64,000 bases of DNA, taken from NCBI GenBank assembly GCA_001599595.1, contig BCHH01000023.1, positions 84,439-148,438 of the forward strand. The letters are read 5' to 3'. The notes beneath the pieces are model-generated. The model saw only the letters and a list, made by a program, of their open reading frames with translations. It made no database searches and was not told the origin of the DNA. Positions 11,264 to 22,319 of the stretch are shown here, piece by piece (positions within the stretch are counted from its first letter, which is position 1; each line of letters begins with the position of its first letter). A program made the position numbers and the translations under genes. Source of the DNA: Beverwykella pulmonaria (taxonomy: Eukaryota; Ascomycota; Dothideomycetes; Pleosporales; Melanommataceae).

Positions 11264-13708
11264 AACGGAGATGCATGTGTTTGGAGATCTGAAGTCGGCG
11301 TTCTGGCGGAAAATCTGTATCTAGGTGGGTTGGTTCATTACACTGCATATGGTTCGCATTAGGTAGGAAAAGATACCCCGTTGCATCTCCCTTCTTGGGA
11401 TAGAGTACCATATAACCCTATCTCTCGCCTTTTAATTCTCAATACAGCATTTCCGGCGTATGCGACAGTGTATAGAATACGAAGCCACTTCCTCCTTCCC
11501 TTCCCTCTGGATCTTCCTTGCACATATCATGCGTTTCTCGCGGCATGGCTAGTATACAAAACTTCATGTACAATTACACATTTGCCTCCTTCTCATCTTT
11601 TCGACACATATTCTTTGCCCAACCCCTGCTTTCCATGCTATCATTCCGAGCAATCTCCTTCACAGCAACGACCTTCCAAATCTGAACCTTCATCGTGCCC
11701 CCCTCCTTCACCGCCTACTGTCCTAGAAGTCTTGTTGCACAAAAAAAACAATTCCTCTCATAATCTTTATGCTCCAGATTCGCGGCCAATGTCTCTGCCT
11801 AACACCTTTCGTTAGCGGCGCATTTTTTCAAGCAGGGAGAGATGAGGAATAGTTGGGACGAAGTGGTTTTCAGAATGGACAGGGAGGTGGCGGTATCGGT
11901 GTGCGAGCGGATGGCCATTCCGCAGAAAACTAAGAAAAGCGTGGAGGTGCTGGCGATTTGTGGGGAGAGAAGCGGGACGGGTGAGGGTGCGGGATAGGGG
12001 AGGAAGAGGAGGGATCCTGATGGTGTTCACTGTTGGTGTGGGGATTAGCGATAATGGGGGAGGACTAGCTATCAATGGTGCCATAGATGTGGATATCGAC
12101 AAGTCCTTATGTTAGTTCGAGTGGAGCGGACAATGGAACGTTCTGGTATTCATTATGATCACTTGGTAGTACTTATGTTACTTTAATTGAAAATTCATAG
12201 TGATTTGCCTTGTCAACGTATACGAAAGCAATAAAAAGTTCCATTTGAAGAAAATGGTATGCTAGAGACTAATGGTGAATGTGGACACGGCCCGAGGTGA
12301 TGAGATATGATTCCGCTTCTTGTGAGCCCAGAACGGCTGTTTGTGTAATTTCTAGTGTGATAGTTAAAGAAAAGAAGTTGTTTGCGCTATTGTATTGGTT
12401 AGTCAAGTTGATATGTTAGATATAAATTTGGGTTCTCTAATCGAATGCCAGGGCTGAAAGGGAAATATGTGAGAGGACCATAGATAATGGCGTGTAACCG
12501 AAAGGTGAAGAAAGAATTCCATGTCACAAATTCGCAAATTCTGGCTATCAACGTCTTTTCCTTTCCGTTCTGAGGTTTCGATATTTTCACTAAAGGGTGA
12601 GAAGATCTCAAATAAATGTATCTCTAATACATACTGATGAAAGGAAGCAAACTATAATAAGGCGAAACCGAATGTGAAGGAGAAATGTCGTCCTCAATTT
12701 ATTCTGAGAGGCTTGGCTTTTGGATCTATTAGAATGACTCTAAGTCGACATTTTCATGCAAATTTACTTTATCAGCTGTAAGGCAGCAATTGAATAGTAG
12801 TGTCATTCTTTATTCCAGCTCGTTTCTTTCCATGTCATGTTTGGATGATGATACGGTTTCTAACATGTGTAAGTTCGGCATCTAATTGTGTTTGGAATTG
12901 GGGTGGACATTTTGGATAGAGTGATGATTAGGAGTTTATCTGTCTTGTTGTTTCGAAGCGCACATATCTGGCTGGTTGGAAGTGTGTACTCCCTGTTGTT
13001 CTTCCCTTTATGGATCTGTATGTTGGGATTGCAGTGCAATTGACTATTCTGGCTGAACTCCTCGGTTGATCCCCTAGCTTTTCACTTGTGATAAAGACCC
13101 AATGATAGTGGTTGATAGCTGGCCTCTCCCTTTAGCTGCTGAGTGACAGCATTAATATCTTGACTAGGCTTTTTCTTCACCCTTACTCACTTTTGTTGAC
13201 CACGCTCTTCAAGTTCGTCTTCGGCTTCGATCACCTTCTTCTCTGACTTTACTTTGGCTTTCCCGGAGTGAGATAACGCATGGATAGTGAGTGCCGTGCG
13301 GATCAAGCTTTCTAAGCTCTAGGTCAGAATGATGAATGAAGGTGAAGTAAGGTGTTATTCTGAGAGTAGTGCTGATAAAGCATCGATGGTGATTTGCTTA
13401 TGACTGAGTAGGACTTCGATTCAGAGTGGTGGCTTTTTTGGTGTCGGGATTTTGGTTTAGGAGCCTGACATTTGTGATATTGTTGACGTTGAGGTGGAGA
13501 GATTCGATTTTATAGTTGCTATTCGGGACATAGGAACTGAATGTCATCTTTTGTAGTGAGTGAAGACTCTGAAGTAAAGGCATGGCTGCAATTAGCTGAC
13601 TTCGAAATAGAGAATTCGGAAAAGGAAGCCTCGCATGGACAGATTTATCCAAGCATAAGTTCTTATTTCATACATTGTTTAGAAAATAAAAGGGCCATGT
13701 TAAAAAAA
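11264..13708. other. 2.4-kb gene-free spacer
   Basis: No frame here shows recognisable protein similarity. The first part (11380-11815) is pyrimidine-rich on the plus strand and produces long low-complexity frames on both strands. The rest is moderately AT-rich with short scattered frames. I found no terminal inverted repeats or duplications. It marks the boundary between the housekeeping block and the accessory region. Confidence 0.5.
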
Positions 13709-14647
13709 CTACACCTTCTTCTTAAACATCAACAATACTCCTTGCACCGTCCCTCTTATCAGCTCCTTCCCTTCCTCCACACCCGCCTCATGTAAAAGCC
13801 GTTCGATATCCCTTCTCAGAATTCTCACAACATCATTCTCTGTCCCAACAAGCTCCGGATGCGCCTGATTCCACCTTATCTGTGGACTTGCACTTGCCAT
13901 TACCTTCTCAAATATATCCAGGTCCGCTGGTTGTTCGTTTGTAAAGAACTGCTCACCGAGCCCCCAGTCTTTTCTGAAAAAGGAGCCCTCGTTGAATTCT
14001 GGGATTGGCTCTTGTAGGGTCCACGGGAGTGTGAGAGTCGCGTATCGGTCTCTCGTAAGCAGATTCCCGGGTTCATAGTAGGGAACTAAATGCCTCTCCT
14101 GGTGTTGGTCAAGAGCTGCTTGGATGGAGGCAGCATTTGGTACAGATGGATGTACACATATGTTTCCGGATGTCCACAGAGCCACTGTGCCGCCTGGTTT
14201 GAGGGCGCGGGCAGCGCTGACCCAGAATGCAGGCATGTTGAACCAGTGAGCTGCATTAGCTGCTGTGATGAGGTCAACACTAGAGTCTTCAACAGGTGGA
14301 TCGAGATTATTTCCAAGCTGTTCGGCAGTGGAGAGCTCATAGCGAATTGGCGAGGATGTGGATGTGACACCACCAAATGAACGAGCGGTGTCGAGCATGC
14401 CTGAAGAGGGGTCGATGCCAATAGCGTGAGTGAAGTGTGGAGAGAGTGCACGAGTAGCGAGACCAGGACCACATCCTACATCGAGGAGGATATCAAATTG
14501 CCCCCCACTCGAGGAGTGGTGATCTAGGACGGTTTGGTATAGGCTTGGGTGGTAGTCGCGGCGGACATTGGCGTATGCGTTGCCTTGTTGGTGGTTGTAG
14601 GAGCTGAATGTCTTTTCCGTAACTGGTCCGGGAGCAGATTGAGGCAT
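13709..14647 (-). CDS. Class I SAM-dependent methyltransferase
   Basis: Single-exon gene of 312 aa. The SAM-binding motif I is clear at about residues 56-62 (LDVGCGPG), followed by the acidic post-I position in IGIDPSSGMLDTAR and motif II around DLITAANAAHWFN. The AAHWF and ALKPGGTVALW segments resemble the fungal Crg1/trans-aconitate methyltransferase-like family (Methyltransf_11). The substrate cannot be read from sequence; relatives act on small carboxylic acids or toxins. It is divergent from a Zn2Cys6 regulator with about 400 bp between starts, an arrangement often seen in small inducible detoxification or metabolite units. The start ATG gives a complete Rossmann fold. Confidence 0.85.
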   Translation of the reverse strand: MPQSAPGPVTEKTFSSYNHQQGNAYANVRRDYHPSLYQTVLDHHSSSGGQFDILLDVGCGPGLATRALSPHFTHAIGIDPSSGMLDTARSFGGVTSTSSPIRYELSTAEQLGNNLDPPVEDSSVDLITAANAAHWFNMPAFWVSAARALKPGGTVALWTSGNICVHPSVPNAASIQAALDQHQERHLVPYYEPGNLLTRDRYATLTLPWTLQEPIPEFNEGSFFRKDWGLGEQFFTNEQPADLDIFEKVMASASPQIRWNQAHPELVGTENDVVRILRRDIERLLHEAGVEEGKELIRGTVQGVLLMFKKKV

Positions 14648-15043
14648 GACTTGCTCTCAGATGTGGAGGAGAATGAAATATTTGTGTATATTGTATGTCT
14701 AGACAGAACTATGGCTATTCCAGCACTTAATGAAGAGTGAAAAGGATATTGACGGCTTGATTGTTGTGGTCGAAAGTTCGAGTCTAAAGTGAAAGTGGAA
14801 AGCAGGTGGCCACAATATTCATGTTTCTACCTCCTATTTATATGTCGAGGTGTTGTCCTGTTGTGGTGGATACAGAGGTTGAGCTGACCAATAGCAATAA
14901 GTGGCGCTATGCCTATTGCAGGGCACGAGTGCGAGCTTCGTATTTCTAGCGGAATTATCGGCACCAGGGCTAACCTCGAACACGTCTTCGTCCAAGGACT
15001 CTCGCAGCTACCATGATTATAATGAATGTCCATTAAGGCCATC
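14648..15043. promoter_or_regulatory. Divergent intergenic region methyltransferase / Zn2Cys6 regulator
   Basis: A 396-bp gap between divergent starts. A Zn2Cys6 protein would typically bind CGG-type half sites; I did not find a convincing inverted CGG pair. The region is a candidate shared promoter. Confidence 0.35.
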
Positions 15044-16818
15044 ATGGGATATCATGGTGTGGCTAGCAAAGGCTGTGAACGCTGTCGCAAGCGAAAGATT
15101 AAGGTAAGTTGGGATCAGTGATGCAGACTTCTCACTGGTATAGATTTTAACTACTGACGTGTTTGGTATCTTAAGTGCGATCAACGGAGGCCTGCATGCT
15201 TGAAGTGCGAAAAATCGAATGTGCATTGCCCTGGCTACCGGGAACTTTCCAATATTATGTTTCGAGATGAGTCTGAAAGGATTATTAGCAAAGCTCGGCA
15301 ACTTGAACAACTTCAATCGGCCCCAAAACAGGAAACATTAGCCGTTTTCTTTCCCCCCGCCTTAAGCAGCTGCATAACCCCTCCACTCAGCGACTACGGC
15401 TTGTTTTTGCCTCCTCCGGACATATCTTATCCACTATCCCAGCCCATTCATGAACTTGGAGCCAATTTTTTCTTCACGAAATACACCTTTAACGAGACGC
15501 CTTTCTCAGACGACTACCATGACTGGTTGACCCATGCTTACTCTTCAAATTCCCCTGTCCTTCGATCGGCGATTGATGCAGTCGGCATGGCGGGAATATC
15601 AAACGTATCATATGCTCCGCAGATTTTATCAAGATCTAAAGAACAATACTGCAGAGCACTTTCTGCCATAAAGATCGCACTGAATGATCCAGTTGCAGCA
15701 GTGGCTGACACGACGTTAATGGCGGTTATTCTCCTCGGACTATATGAGGTACGTGTGGCAAGGTGATCTGAATGGAAGTGTATCTTACTGATGCAAGTCA
15801 GACAATCAACTTTGAGACCCTTGATCGGTATGGATATTGGGAAGCGCATGTTAAAGGTGCCATGGCGCTGCTCGAGCTTCGAGGGGAAAAGCAGTTTGAC
15901 CGAAAGCGTGGAGGGCTGCTGTTTGTGCTAATACGCTCTCACATAGTGAGTGCTGTTGCCAAGTCTCCCTTTGCATCAAAAATTGTATGATCTGACTTTC
16001 TTCAAGCTCGCAACGTGCATGCACCATAACATGCCCGTTCCTCCAGCCTTAGTAAAAACAGCTCTCAATTTTCATGAAAGTACCATTAGACGAGAATGGC
16101 AGTATCAGAAAGTAGCCAGTTCAGGTTCTATCCATGAGATATCGTTTAGAATCATCAATATCATGGCCGCTATCAAAAAAGGGGATGTTACTGATACAAG
16201 CGCTATCTACGAAACGGCGCTTCAGATAGATGCTGACCTAATGGCGTGGAAAGTAGTAGTGTCACCGAGTTGGCGATACCATACAATCCACGCTATTGAT
16301 GATGATAGCGAGGTTGCATGTTTCAAAGGGAAAAGCCATATCTATCCGAATCTTTGGATTGCAGAGATCTGGAACAACTGGCGCACATTACGAATTGTGG
16401 TCAACCAAATCATGCTTCAGCACCCAATGGAGTCATATACGTGTAACACCTCACTTGAGCCGGATTCACTTTTTGTTATTCACGATATGTCTACCAATAT
16501 CTGCATATCCACTTCGAGCTTCAAAGGGACGCCACGTCAGTCCCTTTCCTTACCTTTGCAAACACTAGCGCTAAAAGCTAAGAATAAGTAGGAATCATAT
16601 CACTCATTCGGCCACTCTACGTGATAGCCCGGGAAGAAATGAATGATTACCGTACGCGTCGTTTCGCTGCGGAGCAATTGCAAATTATTGGGTCAGAGAT
16701 GGGAATACGACAGGCTTCACTGCTCGCTGACACAGTTTTGAAAAGTCTCACAAATTCCACGCAAAACTTCTCCTCTGGTGCCTCCAGATTCATATATCCT
16801 TTGATGCCGTTTTTTTAG
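15044..16818 (+). CDS. Zn2Cys6 fungal transcription factor
   Basis: Nuclear regulator of the Gal4-type class. Five exons: 15044-15103, 15176-15748, 15802-15945, 16007-16535 and 16592-16818. All junctions keep frame and give 510 aa. The zinc cluster spans the first intron: CERCRKRKIK then CDQRRPACLKC and EKSNVHC, with the C-x2-C-x6-C and C-x2-C-x6-C spacing. It is at residues 11-38, normal for the N-terminal class. The body resembles the Fungal_trans_2 family, for example LGLYE, YWEAHVKGAMALLELRG and IRPLYVIAREEM. No coiled-coil dimerisation region is obvious. It is divergent from the methyltransferase and may control it, which is inference from position only. Confidence 0.85.
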
Positions 16819-17099
16819 GCAGGAAAGTGTTCGCTATGGGTGCGAGGAAACTCGTAAACTCGTAAACTAGTGGTGACGACACTCGAGATAAGATCTTTGC
16901 TTGAGCAATACTAAAAAAACCCATATTCATCACATTTATGTAAGTTCGTCTAGAATCGTGAAAGCAATCTAAAAATCAGTGCGCCGTAGCGGAGAGCACT
17001 TCCTAGAAAGGGTTTGTAGCGAGGTCTCTTGTTCAAACCCTATTGGATGATGGTTCCTGGTTCGACTGCACATTTTTTTTAGAAGGATGACTAAGGGTC
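16819..17099. other. Spacer with a tRNA-like segment
   Basis: From about 16979 a stretch reads like a decayed tRNA promoter region: GTAGCGGAGAGC resembles an A box, and TTGTTCAAACCC about 43 bases later resembles a B box, with a T run further on. The arms do not fold into a cloverleaf, so I do not call a tRNA gene. Confidence 0.25.
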
Positions 17100-17395
17100 T
17101 CAGAGGGGATAACAACTGACACCGACACCGAAACACCGAACCCACAACGAACGACACCGACAACGAACACAAGACGATCCTCATTAACGAGAAAACGAAA
17201 AATTCATCTATTCTGTATATATATATTCTTTCTTTAAATACATAACGAAATAGCATCGGACTGCTACCAAACGCATATCTCTTATATCTTGTTCAGTGCC
17301 TTGCCGCTTTGGACATCGCACGGCTGCGAGTCGCCCTCTACCCTCCTGATTTCTATTCCACCCCTTTACTACACCCTAGTATATTCTTGAATTGA
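17100..17395 (+). repeat. Family A LTR, decayed 3' part
   Basis: The 3' half of the family A long terminal repeat seen intact elsewhere in the window. Shared landmarks are a run rich in ACGA motifs, TACATAACGAAAT, CTGCTACCAAAC, GGACATCGCACGGCTGCGAG and TCGCCCTCTACC. The 5' half is not recognisable. No target duplication was found, so it is a truncated fragment. Confidence 0.6.
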
Positions 17396-17734
17396 AATGG
17401 AGCAGCATATTAAGATAACTAGTTGCTAGGTTAATGACTGACACAGACAATCCACGGGGGGCGGATGAAAATGGGCGAGTCGTACCCCTGGATCATACGG
17501 TAGAGTTTGAGTAGTGTGTTGGAGCCGTCACAATCTAAAAGAACATAGCTAGACCTAGAATAGGCAAAACAGTGGAGAAAGCATAGGGCAAGCTAAAAGG
17601 AGACAACATAGTGAAAAGCATGGGCAGGGTCCAAGCTAGCTATACAGCAATCTTACAAAAGCTCAGTCAACAGCACTTTTTCCTATGCGCACAGAAGCAA
17701 CTAGACTAAATAAATAGCTAACTGCCTAGCATGC

Positions 17735-18060
17735 CCCTAATGTTGCAAAGGAATCCTGTGCAGGTGGCACAAACAGACTGTACAACACGTAGTCTTCCAC
17801 TGCCTAAGATATAACTATAAGGCACTGTTGCCTCACCTGCGCAGAAAACGCCTACAGGAAGTACTAGGAGATCCCCCTTAGGCAAGAGCAGTAGCAAAGC
17901 GGTTTATACAACAGAACGCCTTGCAGCAATTTGCGGTGGCGAAGGAGCTAGAAAACAAGGCGGTCAACAGATACCAACAAGCAGACGGGCTATCATCATG
18001 GGAACGAAGGAACAACGACGGCGAAGCGACTACCTAAACTGAACTGAACTCCTCTCCCCA
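17735..18060 (+). pseudogene. Tad1-like LINE fragment (C-terminal zinc-knuckle region)
   Basis: Conceptual translation gives a cysteine pair then QTVQHVVFHC, later LLPHLRRKRLQEVLGDPP, a stop codon, and ARAVAKRFIQQNALQQF. This matches the C-terminal end of fungal Tad1-type non-LTR retrotransposon polyproteins, where a C-x-C...TVxHVxFHC motif precedes a conserved ARAVAKFxIQTxLLxQF block. Two in-frame stops and the lack of upstream reverse transcriptase show it is a relic. Only the 3' end is present, as is common for 5'-truncated LINEs. Confidence 0.55.
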
Positions 18061-18615
18061 ACTCTTTAACTCTCTTACTATCTTAAACTCTTACTTTCCT
18101 ACTCATACCCTCACTTTCACTTATATTCTATTCTATTTTCTTGATTTTCCCTGTACTGGGGTAAGCGTGACAGCACGGGCGGTCGAGTGTTAAGGAAAAT
18201 AAGCTATATACGCTCAAGAGCGTACAAACAACACATAAGGCACACGAAAGGTTTTCCCTGTACATAGGTCTTTCCTAAGGCAATAGTCTGCATAGCTCTA
18301 TAGAGGGCTGGTAACAGACGGTAAATAGAAATAATAAGTACCCTGATTCTGCCAAGCTCAACTTCGGAGATATACGAAGGGGTTTCCCCCGCACGTGCCT
18401 CAATTAGCAAGCCCTGCGGCACAGCATCGCTGCCACGTATCAGTCGGTGTCTACTCTGATTTAATTTACGAGCTGTCTTATTCACTTCCAAACGATATTC
18501 TTATACACGTATACAAATTTTTTATCCACATCTTCACAAACCACTAGTCACTGTAGCAGAGCAATCGGCAACACGAACTCGTCTCATTCCTAAACCAAGG
18601 ACATATTCGGCAGGG
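18061..18615. other. Spacer upstream of F-box-like gene
   Basis: Pyrimidine-rich stretch at 18040-18160, followed by AT-rich DNA. A 95-aa frame on the minus strand (18204-18491) has no recognisable similarity and may be transposon-derived. It includes the promoter of the gene at 18616. Confidence 0.35.
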
Positions 18616-19578
18616 ATGAAAAGATCTCGCTACGAAACCTTTATCGAAAAGTTCCTTCCATATGTATCGAGCCATTGGAGTCCGCGTTTCTCGCCAGCGT
18701 GGCCTCTTCTACCCAAGAACCGACAGTTTTCGGAACCTAAAATATCTGATCAACATCAATCACCGTTATTCAGTAAGCTTAGCGCAGAGCTTCGGATTTT
18801 GATATACAAATACGCATTCACAGAAGACGCTCGTTTCATGCACATCTTCCGGGACAGAGGTGGACGAAAACGCCTGGCACATCGGCGCTGTAGAGACACC
18901 AAGTCTCCATTTCCAACATGGCAGCATTCGTGTTTCGGTGAATGGGTGGAGGAGGATGGCTCAGCGTATCGCTTCACAGAAACCGTCACTGAAGATAGGA
19001 TACTTCACATTTTGAGGTCCTGCCGTCGCATGTAAGTTTCTACAATTCCTGCTAAGATTGAGATGTTAATATATTTGATCATCAGTTACGCAGAGGCCTT
19101 AGAAGTATTGTACGCTGGAAATATCTTCCACTTCAAGAGCGCAGCAGACATTATGGCAATTCAAGATATGATGCCATCAATCCAATGGCACACGATACGC
19201 CGAATTCATTTCTCAGCGGTCTTCCAGGCGGATAAGCTGGAGTTGAGACCGAGGCAAGTGAGGAGACCAAGGATTCACCCTCCGGAAATCCATAGTGAGT
19301 GGACTATCTGCTGTCAGATACTCAGAGACTCTCTAAACCTTCGTATCCTACGACTTGACATTATTGTTCGTACAAGCTCGCATCGAGAAATTCCAGTCCT
19401 CATCCAAGAAAATAGGATCTTTGATGTTCTCCAACCTTTGAAAGATGTAAAGGTGCAGACCTTTGAGATCGAACTAAACGTTCCCATTCCAGATTCGGTG
19501 ATGGATGCACTCGGATCAGTCAACTTTTCAGTAACTGTAAAGAAACGACCATATAACGTCTTTGTCTTCGGAATATGA
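18616..19578 (+). CDS. DUF7730/F-box-like fungal protein
   Basis: Two exons, 18616-19031 and 19086-19578, separated by a 54-bp GT-AG intron. The spliced length is 302 aa. The segment SPLFSKLSAELRILIYKYAF is the F-box-like start found in a large family of fungal proteins annotated as DUF7730 or 2EXR-like. Splicing joins it to ILRSCRRIYAEALEVLYAG, the second conserved block of the family (CRxxYxEAxxxLY). Function in the family is unknown; such genes are expanded in accessory regions of Dothideomycetes and Leotiomycetes. The start ATG precedes a basic N-terminus. Confidence in the family is good, but no biochemical role is implied. Confidence 0.75.
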
Positions 19579-21223
19579 AAATAGCACAACTTTCGGCCCA
19601 GAGGAGTGGATATGATTAAATGTTGGAGTTTGTGATCACGTAACATGGACGGAAGAATAATGAGGGACTGAGTTCATTGAGAAGCTATGGAGATCAACGA
19701 ACATATACAGCAATGAGTAATCAGGACGTGTGACTAAGCGTACAGTACACATGATATGCACGTGATATCCAAGATATGTGGCTAAGCATAGGGTGCATGT
19801 GATATACACGTGATATACACGTGATGCACCGTGATACCACATATTACGTATACGATGGAATGGAATTGCCTAGCTCGCATATAAGAATTCATGCTACGAT
19901 ATTTACCCACATGTGCCTGCTTATCAGTACAATTGGGCTTACTTACCGAAAATTCGGGCATAAAACGCCTTGACAGCCAATCCTGGTTGGGGAGAGTACA
20001 GATGTTGTGAAGCTCCAGCCCGTTTTGGGTGGCGTGAAGGCAGATCCTATGGTCAATTGTACAATCACGAGAACACTGACCAAAGTAGCTACCAGAAACA
20101 AGGCGATGACTGGGCCCACTGCGGACATGGAAGCCGAGGCTTTGAAGACAGCACTATTGTCGACGCACGATCTAACCCTGCCCTACGATAGTCCTGATGA
20201 ACTATGCAAGACCTAAAGGCTCATTGAATTTGTTTGCATCTTCCGGCCAAGGCATCTGAATGACGCTTTATATGGGCGATGTCTACAGGTAGTGGAGGTA
20301 CTAATCGGCACAATCCTCTGTCATAGGGTTATGAGGCCTTTACTTTCCTGCTTTGCGGTAGAGACAAACTCGAGAAGTTCATCTAAGACACCAAACGTGA
20401 AGATGCAGACGGAAAGACGTACATGGCCCAAGAAATTCGAGTCCCGCGTGCGTCGATTAGCCATATCGGGCTGAAGATCCTTGTGACAGCTTTAAGCAGG
20501 CATACAAGGTGGAATGCATGGACAATACCTTGCCGATGCACATCCCCGAGGACTTATTGCCGTCATCTCGCTTGCGCGGACAATGACGCTGTTCGGAATT
20601 TACCGCGATCCCAGGCGAGCGGACCGTGCGATCAATTGGAACTTGAACACTAGAGTGCTGTATCCGACCGAGATCAAGAGTGTTCGGAACTGGATTCGAA
20701 AGGATTTGATGTACACATATCATGTCCTCGAGCAGCCCGCAGATCAGGTTTCTGTCTATGAGCATGGAAGTGAGAACGCGCTTCCAGACGCAGAGAAGAT
20801 GTTCCAGTTTTGGGAAGAACACCCAGTGTTGAACGAGAGGGCCAGGAATCCAGAGGAGAGTTAGATGTATAAGCCGCACTTGAGGCTAGGTCAATTAAGT
20901 GGGGCATGGAAGGGAATCATGAAACTCCAATACTGGGACGCGTTCACCATTGCGTTAAGTCAAGTTACGCCTGAGCAGAGTTGTATCCGTCAGCCATAGT
21001 CCTTGCGGCTTAAACAGGGCTTGGCTTCAGGCAGTCTTCTATCGCGGGAGCGTGAAGGAGTCGATGCATCGGAGCGCGCGGTAGAATTATAGCAACACGC
21101 GTTGCGCAAGTCGATCTTGTGTGCAGTATGTGATGATACGGCAACTGACACTCATGCATGTAATGAATAAAAAGCATACATTGAAGTCAGTACGGTACGC
21201 GAATCAATACAAAGACTGCCAAA
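19579..21223. other. Gene-poor region with CACGTGATATA cluster
   Basis: At 19700-19850 the motif CACGTGATAT or close variants recurs at least four times. From 20000 to 20864 several plus-strand frames are open (best 20514-20864), with a coding-like stretch near 20640-20864, but I recognise no family and the frames break repeatedly. It may be a decayed gene. Confidence 0.35.
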
Positions 21224-22319
21224 TTAGGCTGCGACTTCAAACGGATGACCTGCAGGCCCCAGCTTCGCATTCAGAAACGCGGTGTTGAGCAGATTCTTTT
21301 CATTGATCTCGTCCGCATGCTTCTCCATTTCTTCAACGTCCCAGTTCACGGTCACATATTTGCCGCGTAGGAAGTTGGCCCGCGTGGTTGAGAGATACAG
21401 CGACAGTCCTCCAGTCAGCTCAGGAGGGTCAACAGCTTGTACTTCAAAAATGTCGAGCTTCATGTCGGTCGGGACAAGGCCGGGATGGATAGCGAAGGTA
21501 CGGACGCTAGGGTGTTCTTTTGTTCTCGTTAGTAGACATTCAAGTACATGGGAAATTGCAGATAGACACTAGGCTTACCGATGTGAAGATACTCCGCCAA
21601 GCGGATCTCAACAAGCTTGCTAATCGCATACGCCGACATCCCGGGCTGCGTAAACGAAGCCGCCCCAGAGCTGAGAATTATTACAGTCCCGGTGGGCTCC
21701 TTGCCCTCCGCTAGGTATTGCTGGAGGAAACTGTAGATGTTCAGGTACGGACCTCGGATGTTGATTTCCTAGAGATTATGGTTAGCGAGTGCCGCTCGAG
21801 ACATTGCTTGTAAGGCGTACCAGGTCAGACCACCAAACAGAGGGGTCCATCTTTCCCGTAATGGGGAAACCGTTCATCTCGCTGAAAACACCAGCATTGC
21901 ATATGAGGACATCGATAATGCCGACGTCCTTCCTCACCTGCGCCCAGAGGTCCTTTGTATCGGACTCGGAACCTGCCTCGGCGGGTATGGCGACGACTTT
22001 CGTCATTGGGGCGATATTTGAGATTTCTTCAGATACTTGGGCAAGGAGATCTTTGTTGCGACCGGTTATTACGATGCTCGCTGCACCGGCTTTTGCCCAT
22101 GACAAGGCGATGGCCTGTGATGTGTGAGAAAAGCGTGGAAGTGAGGAGTGTATGATGTACCTTCCCGATTCCACGTGTCGCTCCAGTAACTAAGACATTC
22201 TTGCCAGCTGCACTGTTGGCGGGATTTGTGGGGGAGATGGCGGGGTAAATCTGCCGATGCATGGTTGGCGTGAACTGAGAGCTAAGAGTGATAGAATCGA
22301 TCTCTGATTGGGAAGCCAT
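21224..22319 (-). CDS. Short-chain dehydrogenase/reductase
   Basis: NAD(P)-dependent oxidoreductase of the classical SDR family. Four exons on the minus strand, with introns at 22115-22160, 21769-21820 and 21517-21578. The spliced length is 311 aa and all junctions keep frame. The cofactor motif is NVLVTGATRGIGKAIALSWA (TGxxxGIG). The NAG motif is in IDVLICNAGVF. The catalytic residues are Ser in VIILSSGAASF, and Tyr and Lys in YAISK. HPGLVPTDM follows, the usual segment after the active site. The extended N-terminus of about 35 residues before the Rossmann strand is seen in fungal relatives. The substrate cannot be assigned. A second SDR lies 1.3 kb away on the same strand but is not closely similar. 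Confidence 0.87.

Noticed and set aside
11381..12102. Long frames on both strands in low-complexity sequence
   Set aside because: Composition is dominated by Pro/Ser/Leu from pyrimidine-rich DNA, and there is no family similarity or splice structure.
16979..17060. tRNA gene
   Set aside because: A- and B-box-like segments exist but the T arm and acceptor stem do not pair.
20007..20864. Set of plus-strand frames that look partly coding
   Set aside because: Frames are interrupted by stops and no family was recognised; I mention the region only as a possible decayed gene.
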